Shown: one piece after another, positions 35,494 to 42,691 of the stretch
Layout: each line of letters begins with the position of its first letter
How positions within the stretch are numbered: position 1 is the first letter of the stretch
Assembly: GCF_002843305.1 (NCBI RefSeq)
Contig: NZ_PGSG01000111.1
Location: forward strand, 1-45,604
DNA from: Streptomyces barkulensis
GTDB lineage: Bacteria; Actinomycetota; Actinomycetes; Streptomycetales; Streptomycetaceae
Length of the DNA stretch: 45,604 nt
Reading direction: 5' to 3'
Made by a program: the position numbers and the translations under genes
The notes under the pieces: model-generated
Seen by the model: the letters and a program-made list of their open reading frames with translations, nothing else
Databases searched by the model: none
What the model was told of the DNA's origin: nothing

Positions 35494-36774
35494 ATGCATA
35501 TCTCTTTTCTGCTGCATCACGGGTACGGCATGGGCGGGACGATCCGGACCACCTTCAACCTCGCGTGCGCGCTCGCGCAGCAGCACGACGTCGAGATCGT
35601 CTCGGTCTTCCGGCACCGCGACCGTCCCGTCTTCGACCTGGACCCCGCGGTGCGCCTGCGCCACCTGGTGGACATGCGCAAGCACAGCCCGGACTACGAC
35701 GGAGGCGACCCCGAGCACGCCCGGCCGTCCAGGCTGTTCCCGCGCGCCGACGGAAACCACCGCAAGTACAGCGCGCTCACCGACCGCCGGATCACCGAAC
35801 ACCTGGCAGGCGTCGAGGCGGACGTCGTGATCGGCACCCGCCCCGGCCTCAACACCATGCTCGCCCTGCACACCAGGCCCGGTCCGGTGCGCATGGGGCA
35901 GGAGCACCTCACCCTCTCCACCCACTCGCGGGCCCTGCGGGCGACCCTGCGCGGCGCCTACCCGCGCCTGGACGCACTCACCACCGTCACCGAGGCCGAC
36001 GCGCGCGACTACCGGCGCATGATGCGCCTGCCCGGGGTACACGTGAGGGCGGTGCCCAACGGAGTCCCCGAGCCGGCGGTGGAACCCTCCGACGGCACCG
36101 GGAAGTGGGTGGTCGCCGCCGGCCGGCTGGCTCCGGCCAAACGCTACGACGTGCTGCTGAGGGCCTTCGCCAAGGTGGTCGAGCAGCGGCCCGACTGGCG
36201 GCTGAGGCTCTACGGGGCCGGACGTGAGGAGGCGAAGCTGCGGGCCATGGTGGAGGAACTCGGCCTGTACAACCACGCGTTCCTCATGGGACCGGCCCAC
36301 CCCATCGAGGCCGAGTGGGTCAAGGGCTCGGTCGCGGCCGTGACGTCGAGTCTGGAGTCCTTCGGAATGACGATCGTGGAGGCGATGCGCTGCGGTCTGC
36401 CGGTGGTGGCCACCACCTGCCCGCACGGGCCGGGAGAGATCATCGCCGACGGGGTGGACGGGCGGCTGGTGCCCACCGGCGACGTCGACGCCATCGCCGG
36501 GGCCCTGCTGGAACTGATCAACGACGACGGGCTGCGCCGGAGGATGGGCCGCGCCGCGATCGCGGACGCCGCCCGCTACGACCCCGCGCGGATCGGCGAG
36601 ATGTACTCCTCGCTGTGCACGGAACTCGTCGCACGCGGCGGGCGCGGCGGGATCGGCCGGCTGCGCTCCTCCCTGCACCGGAGCCGGGGAGCCCTGCTCG
36701 GCGGGGCGTACGCCACCAAGGAGGCCTTGGTCCGCGCCCGCCGGGGCGCGCTGAGAAGAGGAAGGACCGCATGA
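35494..36774 (+). CDS. Glycosyltransferase family 4
   Basis: This 426-aa GT-B enzyme starts HISFLLHHGYGMGGTIRTTF, a typical nucleotide-sugar transferase N-terminus. It has VVAAGRLAPAKRYDVLLRAF at the start of the C-terminal domain (about 210) and the EX7E-like donor site SSLESFGMTIVEAMRCGLPV followed by TTCPHGPGEIIADGVDG. This arrangement resembles poly(glycerol-phosphate)/teichoic-acid-type and exopolysaccharide GT4 enzymes; the substrate is unknown. The ATG has GGAGA 4 nt upstream. The stop overlaps the next start by 4 bp (ATGA), so the two proteins are translationally coupled. Confidence 0.88.
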   Translation: MHISFLLHHGYGMGGTIRTTFNLACALAQQHDVEIVSVFRHRDRPVFDLDPAVRLRHLVDMRKHSPDYDGGDPEHARPSRLFPRADGNHRKYSALTDRRITEHLAGVEADVVIGTRPGLNTMLALHTRPGPVRMGQEHLTLSTHSRALRATLRGAYPRLDALTTVTEADARDYRRMMRLPGVHVRAVPNGVPEPAVEPSDGTGKWVVAAGRLAPAKRYDVLLRAFAKVVEQRPDWRLRLYGAGREEAKLRAMVEELGLYNHAFLMGPAHPIEAEWVKGSVAAVTSSLESFGMTIVEAMRCGLPVVATTCPHGPGEIIADGVDGRLVPTGDVDAIAGALLELINDDGLRRRMGRAAIADAARYDPARIGEMYSSLCTELVARGGRGGIGRLRSSLHRSRGALLGGAYATKEALVRARRGALRRGRTA

Positions 36775-37688
36775 CCGCGACCACCCGCAGGCCCGCCGGC
36801 GCCCCCGACGTCCCCGGGGAGACGGCACCGCGGGCCGACTGCACGGCGGACAGTGCGGGCGGCCTCAGCTTCGACATCGCGCTGCCCGGCGTCGCGGAGC
36901 GGTGGGACGCCGCCCTGCTGCTGCGGCTGCGCGACCGCGACCCCGAGGAGTCGGTGCGCCTGCCGCTGGAACCGCTCTCCGGCGCCCCCGACGGCTCCGT
37001 GCTGCGCGCCACCCTGCCCAGTACGGTTCCGCTGGAGGAAGGGCGCTGGGACGCCTATCTGGTGATCGGCGAGGGCGAGGCGCGGCGGCTGCTGCCCGGG
37101 TGCAGCGACCTGCGCCCGCTGGTCGACCGGGTGCCGCGCACCGACCGGACCTGGCTGGGCGTGCGCATTCCGTACGCCACCAAGTACGGCAACCTCTCGG
37201 TGCGTTCCTGGCTGCGCTGGCCGCACGCCGAGGCGGGCGACATCTGGCCCGCCGACGGCGGACTGACCGTCCATGGAACGCTGTACGGGGCCGAGCTGAC
37301 CCCCACCGCGCGGCTGGAGGCCCGCCCCCGCCGCGCCGCCGCGGACGGCGGGCAGATGCGGCCCGTCACCGCACCGGTCACCCCGGTCGGCGCGCCCGCC
37401 GAGGGGCACGGCTTCACGGCGAGGCTGGCGTACGGCGATCTGGCCCGGGAGGAGGGCGCGGCGGACGACTGGCAGCTGTGGCTGCGCCCCGGCGAGGACG
37501 CCGAGCCGGTGCGCGTGGCCCGGATCCTGGACGACATCGTCGACAAGCACAAGATCCTGCGCTACCCGGCGCGGCCGGTCGCCGCGGACGAGGCGGGCGG
37601 GAGCGGGGGGATGACGGCCCGCCCGTACTACACCGGCGCCAACGATCTGTCCGTGCGGCTGGAGGACACGGAGCCGGCCGGCTCCTGA
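36771..37688 (+). CDS. Unknown protein coupled to glycosyltransferase
   Basis: This 305-aa protein is not assigned to a family. It is rich in beta-type sequence (LSFDIALPGVAERWDAALLL, WLGVRIPYATKYGNLSVRSW, HGFTARLAYGDL) and may consist of two beta-sandwich-like modules. It has no signal peptide and no membrane helix. The ATGA overlap with the glycosyltransferase gene implies a shared role in cell-surface or secondary glycan formation; this is inference from context only. Tandem 14-bp repeats and a terminator hairpin follow. Confidence 0.75.
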   Translation: MTATTRRPAGAPDVPGETAPRADCTADSAGGLSFDIALPGVAERWDAALLLRLRDRDPEESVRLPLEPLSGAPDGSVLRATLPSTVPLEEGRWDAYLVIGEGEARRLLPGCSDLRPLVDRVPRTDRTWLGVRIPYATKYGNLSVRSWLRWPHAEAGDIWPADGGLTVHGTLYGAELTPTARLEARPRRAAADGGQMRPVTAPVTPVGAPAEGHGFTARLAYGDLAREEGAADDWQLWLRPGEDAEPVRVARILDDIVDKHKILRYPARPVAADEAGGSGGMTARPYYTGANDLSVRLEDTEPAGS

Positions 37689-37699
37689 CCATCCGGCCC

Positions 37700-37755
37700 G
37701 CAGGACCAGACCCGCAGGACCAGACCCGCAGGACCAGGCCCGCAGGACCCGGCCC
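37700..37755. repeat. Four 14-bp tandem repeats
   Basis: GCAGGACCAGACCC is repeated four times head to tail, with drift in the last two copies, from 12 bp after the upstream stop into the arm of the following terminator. It is noncoding. Confidence 0.85.
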
Positions 37756-37780
37756 GTCCGGAGAAACTCCGGACGGGCCG
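37750..37780 (+). terminator. Terminator of the glycosyltransferase pair
   Basis: CGGCCCGTCCGG and CCGGACGGGCCG form a perfect 12-bp stem with loop AGAAACT, 62 bp after the stop at 37688. Confidence 0.75.
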
Positions 37781-37827
37781 GCCGTACCCGGCGGACATCG
37801 CGGACGGCCCCTGTCCTCAAGGGGTGG

Positions 37828-37833
37828 CAGAAT
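37828..37833 (+). promoter_or_regulatory. Possible -10 box, WYL regulator gene
   Basis: CAGAAT ends 7 nt before ATG 37841; no ribosome binding site is visible. It matches the leaderless spacing seen at other genes here. Confidence 0.35.
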
Positions 37834-37840
37834 CGGCCGC

Positions 37841-38833
37841 ATGATGGAGACATCGGCACGACTGCTGCGTCTGCTGTCCCTGCTCCAGGCCCACCGGGAG
37901 TGGTCCGGTGCCGAGCTGGCCGAGCGTCTCCGGGTGACCTCGCGGACGGTGCGCCGCGACGTGGAACGGCTGCGGACACTGGGCTACCCCGTCCACTCCA
38001 CCACCGGGACCGCCGGCGGCTACCGGCTCGGCGCGGGCGCCGAACTGCCGCCGCTGCTCCTGGACGACGACGAGGCGGTGGCCGTCGCGGTCGGGCTGCG
38101 CACGGCCGCGCACAACGCGGTGCAGGGGATGGAGGAGTCCTCGGTGCGGGCCCTGGCCAAGCTGGAACAGGTGCTGCCGGACCGGCTGCGCCGCAGAGTG
38201 GGCGCGCTGGCCGCCTTCACCGACCCGCTCGGCGGACGGCGCGGCCCGGCGGTCGGGGTGGAGACCATCACCGAGCTGGTGAACGCCTGCCGCGACCGCC
38301 AACGGCTGCGCTTCACCTACCGGGGGCACGACGGTTCGGACTCGCGCCGGACCGTCGACCCCTACCGCCTGGTGTGCAGCAGCCACCGCTGGTACCTGGT
38401 GGGCTGGGACGCCGGCCGCGCCGACTGGCGCACGTTCCGCGTCGACCGGCTCGCCCTCACCCCGCCGCACGGTCCCCGCTTCACCCCCCGCGAACCACCC
38501 GCCGAGGACTGGGCCGCCTATGTCTCCGAGGGCATCTCCACAGCGGCGTACCCGGAGCGGGCGACCGTACTGCTGCACGCCCCGGCGGACCGGGTCGCGG
38601 AGCGGATCGCGCCCACGGCCGGCGTGCTGGAACCGGTGGACGGGCGCACCTGCCTGCTGCGCACCGGCGCCCTCTCCTTGGACGAGATGGCCCTCCACGT
38701 CCTGATGCTGGGCTTCGAGTTCGAGGTGCGCGAACCGGCCGGGCTGGGCGAGCGGATAGCCGAGCTGGCGGAGCGCCTCGGCCGGGCGGCGCGGGCATGG
38801 AAGGCGGACGGGGAGGGCCGGGGGAGGGGGTGA
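37841..38833 (+). CDS. WYL domain transcriptional regulator (YafY type)
   Basis: This 330-aa protein has an N-terminal HTH_11 winged helix (SARLLRLLSLLQAHREWSGA, then LRVTSRTVRRDVERLRTLG) in residues about 4-60 and a central WYL ligand-sensing domain at about 140-205 (TYRGHDGSDSRRTVDPYRLV, SSHRWYLVGWD, WRTFRVDRL). A WCX-type C-terminal domain follows. WYL regulators often bind nucleic acids or nucleotides and control stress, repair or defence genes. The gene is convergent with the gas vesicle cluster (43-bp gap) and has no obvious target beside it. Confidence 0.92.
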   Translation: MMETSARLLRLLSLLQAHREWSGAELAERLRVTSRTVRRDVERLRTLGYPVHSTTGTAGGYRLGAGAELPPLLLDDDEAVAVAVGLRTAAHNAVQGMEESSVRALAKLEQVLPDRLRRRVGALAAFTDPLGGRRGPAVGVETITELVNACRDRQRLRFTYRGHDGSDSRRTVDPYRLVCSSHRWYLVGWDAGRADWRTFRVDRLALTPPHGPRFTPREPPAEDWAAYVSEGISTAAYPERATVLLHAPADRVAERIAPTAGVLEPVDGRTCLLRTGALSLDEMALHVLMLGFEFEVREPAGLGERIAELAERLGRAARAWKADGEGRGRG

Positions 38834-38876
38834 GCGCGGGACCGTGAGGACCGGGAGGGCGGTGAGGGCCGTTAGG

Positions 38877-39539
38877 TCACCTGACCTCCTCCACCTCGCC
38901 CGCCTCGTTCACTTCGCCCACCTCGTCCGCCGCGTCTCCGGACTCACCGTCACCGTCGAGTGCCGCGCCGCCGCCGTCGACCTCGATGCCCAGGCTCACC
39001 GAGCGCTGGAAGTCCGCGAGATCCAGCCGTACGCGGCGGGCCTGGGCGTGCCAGAGGCCCGCGGCCCTCTCCGGCAGGCTCCGCGGACGGTACTCCAGTA
39101 CGACCAGCACCCGGGTCAGGTTCCCGGCCGGCTGGTGGAAGGTGGCCACGCCCCGGACCGCTGCCCTGGAGTCGCGGGCGTCCCATACGACGAGGTCGCC
39201 CGGGATCCGGTCGGCGACGCGCACCGTCCGGCCGCGCCCGGGCCACAGGACCCTCGCGCCGTGTGAGGCCCCGTCACCCGCTCCGTCCTCCAGGAACCCC
39301 AGCCACCGGTCGTACGCCTCGCGAACGGGTACGCCGACCTCGACACACTCGCCGACCGTCAGCGGCCGGGCCGCTGCGCCGGCCCGTTCCCTCACCTCGC
39401 CCAGCCCGCGGGCGGCGGCGAGCAGCAGGTGCCGGGCCGGCGCCGCGGCCCGGCCGCCGGACGCCTCCAGGAGGCGTCCGGCGGCCGGAACGGCGGTGGC
39501 CACGGCGGTCCGCCGGCGGCCGTCGGCAGCGTCAGCCAC
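38877..39539 (-). CDS. gvpZ: Gas vesicle cluster protein GvpZ (SRPBCC-like)
   Basis: This 220-aa protein has a polyketide-cyclase/dehydrase (SRPBCC) domain at about residues 60-190: VGECVEVGVPVREAYDRWLG, GDLVVWDARDSRAAVRGVAT, FHQPAGNLTRVLVVLEYRP and WHAQARRVRLDLADFQRSV. The C-terminal 35 residues are an acidic Glu/Asp tail. The GTG start overlaps the gvpY end by 8 bp. In S. coelicolor the order is gvpOAFGYZJLSK; here the cluster ends with this gene. Its role in gas vesicle formation is not known. Confidence 0.82.
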   Translation of the reverse strand: MADAADGRRRTAVATAVPAAGRLLEASGGRAAAPARHLLLAAARGLGEVRERAGAAARPLTVGECVEVGVPVREAYDRWLGFLEDGAGDGASHGARVLWPGRGRTVRVADRIPGDLVVWDARDSRAAVRGVATFHQPAGNLTRVLVVLEYRPRSLPERAAGLWHAQARRVRLDLADFQRSVSLGIEVDGGGAALDGDGESGDAADEVGEVNEAGEVEEVR

Positions 39540-40224
39540 GCTCGGAGCCTCCCGTGCGCTTGGCCGTGCCGGTCGTCCTCCGGGTGTTCCCGGAGGACTT
39601 GCCGGTCTGCTTGCCTGCCGAACCCGTGGCCTTCTTGGCGGCTCCGGCCGGCTTGCGGGACGCGGAGGCCGTCTTCCCGGAGGTCCGCGACGCGGTCTTC
39701 TTGGCCGGGGCACGCCGGGAGGCGCCCCGCCCGCTGCCCTCCGACTTTCCGCTGCCCTCCGATTTCCCGGCGTCCGCGGACTCCCCGCGGGAACCACCGT
39801 CGCTCCGCGAGCCGTTCGCGTCCTTCCCGGACTTCTCCTCCCGCTTCTCCCGCTCCTCCCGCTTCTCCGGGCCGCGGGAGTCCTCGGATCCGGAACCGGC
39901 CGGCTCGGAGCCGTCCCTGCCGCCGCTCTTCCACGGCGCCCTGCCGAGCTGCCCCCGTACGCCGCCGGTCAGCGACTCCAGGCGCTCGGCCGGCAGTGCG
40001 CCGGTGGCGGCCCTGCCGGCCTGCCTGACGTTGTTCCGCAGCCGGCCGGTGGCCTCCGCGAGCTGCGGGGTCCTCTCCTTGAACTGCTCGCCGATGCGGC
40101 CGGGGTCCACCCCGAGCCGCCTGGCCAGCAGCGCCCCGCCCGCGCCGAGGGGGATTTTGGTCCTGCTGAGCCCCGCCACGTAACCCGTGGCGAAGGCCAG
40201 CGCCAGTGCCGACCGGTTCGTCAT
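39532..40224 (-). CDS. gvpY: Gas vesicle cluster protein GvpY
   Basis: This 230-aa protein is encoded between gvpG and gvpZ, the place of gvpY in S. coelicolor. Residues 1-90 hold the conserved part (ALALAFATGYVAGLSRTKIP, GVDPGRIGEQFKERTPQLAE). Residues 105-160 are highly charged (Lys/Glu/Ser/Gly), and the last 65 residues are a histone H1-like Lys/Ala/Thr/Ser tail (KKTASRTSGKTASASRKPAG). The tail suggests binding to nucleic acid or another polyanion, which is unexpected for a gas vesicle protein. The ATG is 1 bp from the gvpG stop. Confidence 0.8.
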   Translation of the reverse strand: MTNRSALALAFATGYVAGLSRTKIPLGAGGALLARRLGVDPGRIGEQFKERTPQLAEATGRLRNNVRQAGRAATGALPAERLESLTGGVRGQLGRAPWKSGGRDGSEPAGSGSEDSRGPEKREEREKREEKSGKDANGSRSDGGSRGESADAGKSEGSGKSEGSGRGASRRAPAKKTASRTSGKTASASRKPAGAAKKATGSAGKQTGKSSGNTRRTTGTAKRTGGSERG

Positions 40225-40225
40225 G

Positions 40226-40483
40226 TCAGTAGTCTCCTTGGTTGCGCCGTCTGTGCTCCTGCACGGCCTCCAGACGGTCGAGCAGTTCGTCCTCCCGGCG
40301 GTCGAACTCCTCCTCGTCGATCAGGCCGTCGTCCAGCTGTCCGGACAGTTCGTGGAGTTCACGCTGGATCGCCGACGGGTCGTAGTACTGCCGTTCCGCC
40401 TCGGCGACCACCTGCCGCAGCACCCATCCGGCGCCGTGGAACGGCGCCGCGGGCAGCTTCAGGAGCCCGCCGATCAGCCCCAC
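40226..40483 (-). CDS. gvpG: Gas vesicle protein GvpG
   Basis: This 85-aa protein matches GvpG: LLKLPAAPFHGAGWVLRQVV, then YDPSAIQRELHELSGQLDDG and a charged helix LIDEEEFDRREDELLDRLEA. GvpG helps GvpF/GvpL-type proteins in vesicle assembly. The GTG start is 6 bp from the gvpF stop. Length is normal (80-90 aa). Confidence 0.92.
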   Translation of the reverse strand: MGLIGGLLKLPAAPFHGAGWVLRQVVAEAERQYYDPSAIQRELHELSGQLDDGLIDEEEFDRREDELLDRLEAVQEHRRRNQGDY

Positions 40484-40489
40484 GCCGGC

Positions 40490-41257
40490 TCACCCCGCGG
40501 GCGAGCCCGCGGCCTGGGCGGTCCGCCCGGCCTCGTCGGGCCGGCCCACGAAGCTGTACGGCGGAAGCGGACCCGTGGCACGGATGTCCAGGTGGGGGTT
40601 GGCGCGCCCCAGCTCCTCGACGGCGGCGGTGAACTCCTCGGACCTGTCCCGGCCGAGGAGGAAGGAGAGGTTCGCCAGCCAGCCGGAGCCCTCCGGGCCC
40701 GGCACGTACCGCTGGGCCAGGGGCGCGAGCGTCTCCTCGATCAGCCGGGCGTCCTGGGCCTCGCGCTCGCGCACGGCGTTCGCCACGAGCTCGCCCAGGC
40801 GCAGCTTGTCCTCGTGGGAGCCGCCGCCGGCGGCGCGGTTGCGCTCCGCCAGGCTCCGCGCCTCGGTGTCCTGCGAGAGCACCATGCGCAGCACCTCGTC
40901 CTCGCGGTGCACGGCCTTCACGTTGTACTCGGAGCGGCCGTCCAGCTCCTCCAACTGCCGGAGGTAGTGGGCGGCGTGGTCGGTGAGGACTCGGCGCACG
41001 GCCTCCTCGTCCTCGGAGAGGCTGCCGAACCGCAGCGGCAGGACCGACCCCTTGGCGCCGACCTCGGTCAGCACCTGCTGGTGCGCCAGGAGGTCGCGGC
41101 GCTTGGGCCGCAGGTCGTCCGGGCAGTCGCTGACGATCGCGGCGAGGTTCCCCTCGCGGACGATCCGGACCTCGCGCGGCGGCCGGCCGACGCCGGGCGC
41201 CTTCTCGGGCAGCGCCGGATGGTCCGAGCGCGCGATTCCGTAGACGTAGACGCTCAC
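40490..41257 (-). CDS. gvpF: Gas vesicle protein GvpF/GvpL family
   Basis: This 255-aa GvpF/L protein starts VYVYGIARSDHPALPEKAPG and contains LRPKRRDLLAHQQVLTEVGA, VLPLRFGSLS, EYNVKAVHREDEVLR and the family ending WLANLSFLLGRDRSEEFTAA, then GPLPPYSFVG. It is a minor structural or assembly protein that contacts GvpA. GTG 41257 overlaps the gvpA stop by 4 bp (GTGA) and has GGAGGAG upstream. In complete clusters a second homologue (gvpL) is present; only one is seen here. Confidence 0.93.
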   Translation of the reverse strand: MSVYVYGIARSDHPALPEKAPGVGRPPREVRIVREGNLAAIVSDCPDDLRPKRRDLLAHQQVLTEVGAKGSVLPLRFGSLSEDEEAVRRVLTDHAAHYLRQLEELDGRSEYNVKAVHREDEVLRMVLSQDTEARSLAERNRAAGGGSHEDKLRLGELVANAVREREAQDARLIEETLAPLAQRYVPGPEGSGWLANLSFLLGRDRSEEFTAAVEELGRANPHLDIRATGPLPPYSFVGRPDEAGRTAQAAGSPAG

Positions 41258-41679
41258 TCCGTCTCCTCCTTGCGCCGGGCGGAGGCCCGGCGCCTGCGGG
41301 GTGCCGACTCCTCCTCGTCGGAATCGCCCTGGCGGAAGGCGTCGGATATGCTCTCGGCGGCCCCGGCCAGGGCGCCCTTGGTCTTGCTGCTGGCGCCGCT
41401 CTCGGTGGCGTTCTCCAGCACCTCGGGCAGACCGGGCGACTTCCTGGGCCCGGACTCCAGGTCGAGGCGGTTGCACGCCTCGGCGAAACGCAGATACGTG
41501 TCGACGCTGGCGACCACGACGCGCACGTCGATCTTCAGGATCTCGATGCCGACCAGTGAGACGCGGACGAACGCGTCGATCACCAGTCCGCGGTCCAGTA
41601 TGAGTTCCAGGACGTCGTAGAGACCGCTGCTGCCGCCTCCACCTCCGGTGGAACGCTGTGCGGGGACTGCCGTGGTCAT
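41254..41679 (-). CDS. gvpA: Gas vesicle structural protein GvpA
   Basis: This 141-aa protein has the GvpA core at residues about 17-80: SGLYDVLELILDRGLVIDAF, VRVSLVGIEILKIDVRVVVA, SVDTYLRFAEACNRLDLE. This core forms the ribbed vesicle wall. The C-terminal 60 residues are a charged, Ser/Glu/Arg-rich extension usual in actinobacteria and absent from cyanobacterial GvpA (about 70 aa). The ATG has AGGAG 10 nt upstream. GvpJ and GvpS are diverged GvpA relatives; the neighbours and the full core favour GvpA. Confidence 0.92.
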   Translation of the reverse strand: MTTAVPAQRSTGGGGGSSGLYDVLELILDRGLVIDAFVRVSLVGIEILKIDVRVVVASVDTYLRFAEACNRLDLESGPRKSPGLPEVLENATESGASSKTKGALAGAAESISDAFRQGDSDEEESAPRRRRASARRKEETE

Positions 41680-41710
41680 GTACGGCCACTCCTCTCGGGT
41701 GTCGCGGCTC

Positions 41711-42034
41711 TCAGCCGCGGCGGGACGAATCGGCCCGGCCGCGCTCGTAACGGCGGACGCGGCGGTAACCGGTGAGGTGGCCGGCCTCGTCGAGCGTCAC
41801 CTCGTACGAGGCCATCAGGCTCATCGTGTCCGGAACCCGCTCGAGTTCCATGACCTCCACCTCCAGGGCCCAGCCGTCCCCGGTCCGTTCGAACCGGGAG
41901 ACGCTCTCGGCGTGCAGACCGGTGAGGTCGGTGAACTCCGACCGGGCTGTGCGCATCGCCTCGCCGAGCGGTATGGGACGGTCCTCTTCCTCCGCCGTCC
42001 GCTTGCTGTCGTCGCTTGTCTTCTTCTCTGTCAT
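41711..42034 (-). CDS. gvpO: Gas vesicle protein GvpO
   Basis: This 107-aa GvpO protein has an acidic, Lys/Glu-rich N-terminus followed by the family domain: AMRTARSEFTDLTGLHAESV, DGWALEVEVMELERVPDTMS, LMASYEVTLDEAGHLTGYRR and VRRYERG. It is the first gene of the cluster, as in S. coelicolor. GAGAGG lies 6 nt before the ATG. A stress-sigma-like promoter (42055-42079) lies directly upstream. Confidence 0.92.
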   Translation of the reverse strand: MTEKKTSDDSKRTAEEEDRPIPLGEAMRTARSEFTDLTGLHAESVSRFERTGDGWALEVEVMELERVPDTMSLMASYEVTLDEAGHLTGYRRVRRYERGRADSSRRG

Positions 42035-42054
42035 GGGGCTCCTCTCAACCCCGG

Positions 42055-42079
42055 ATACCGCGAGAGGGTTTCCGTAAAC
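42055..42079 (-). promoter_or_regulatory. Stress-sigma-like promoter of the gvp cluster
   Basis: On the minus strand GTTT (42079-42076), a 15-bp spacer and CGGTAT (42060-42055) match the SigB/SigF-group pattern GTTT-N14-16-GGGTAT at all but one position. A start about 7 nt further would leave a short leader that just includes the gvpO ribosome binding site. Confidence 0.5.
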
Positions 42080-42328
42080 ATGCCTGTTTTCGAGGGGAAC
42101 TGATGGCCCTTCTGAATTCCTGTTCCGGTGTCCCGCACGGCGAGCCGGATTTTCTTTCCGGGAAATCCCTCACAAGGTGTCCGGAGAACGGCGCGGACGG
42201 AATTCGAAGCGGGGAGCGCGGGTCTCGCGAACGGCGCGACCGGACAGCGCCCGGACTGCGGAGAGTTGTGACACAGATGTGACGCCGCCATGATCCGTCC
42301 GGAACTTCCGGCTGCGCCGCCGACGCCG

Positions 42329-42334
42329 TACGGT
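42329..42334 (+). promoter_or_regulatory. -10 box, leaderless I78 inhibitor gene
   Basis: TACGGT ends 6 nt before ATG 42341. The sequence before the ATG is pyrimidine/GC-rich without a ribosome binding site. Confidence 0.5.
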
Positions 42335-42340
42335 GCTGCC

Positions 42341-42556
42341 ATGGCACCGTCACCCACGAACCCGCACACACCGGACGACGACCCCGAGACCTACGTCGGA
42401 CTCGACGTGGCCACCGCCGAACGGCAGGCCCGCGAACGCGGCTGGACCACCGTGAGGTCCCTTCCGCCGGACGCGGTCATCACCATGGAGTACCTGTCAG
42501 GACGGCTGAACTTCACGGTGGAGGACGGCGCCGTGGCCCGCTGCTGGAAGGGCTGA
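42341..42556 (+). CDS. I78-family peptidase inhibitor-like small protein
   Basis: This 71-aa protein resembles the proteinase inhibitor I78 family (potato-inhibitor-like fold). The matching part is VGLDVATAERQARERGWTTV, then DAVITMEYLSGRLNFTVEDG and the final VARCWKG. No signal peptide is visible, so it may act inside the cell, or the annotation may reflect fold only. It is divergent from gvpO and closed by a 64-nt perfect palindrome right after the stop. Confidence 0.75.
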   Translation: MAPSPTNPHTPDDDPETYVGLDVATAERQARERGWTTVRSLPPDAVITMEYLSGRLNFTVEDGAVARCWKG

Positions 42557-42620
42557 CCGGACGCATGCGGCGGCCCTGCCCCCCTCGGCCGAGGGGGGCA
42601 GGGCCGCCGCATGCGTCCGG
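42557..42620. terminator. Perfect 64-nt palindromic terminator
   Basis: 30-bp arms (42557-42586 with 42591-42620) flank a self-complementary GGCC. It starts at the base after the I78 stop codon and lies between convergent genes. Confidence 0.88.
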
Positions 42621-42691
42621 CTCCGCGGAGCGGGAAGAGGGAGGGTGCGTACCGTCCTGCCCCGAGAAGCCGGACCGGCGCTACGGCGCCG

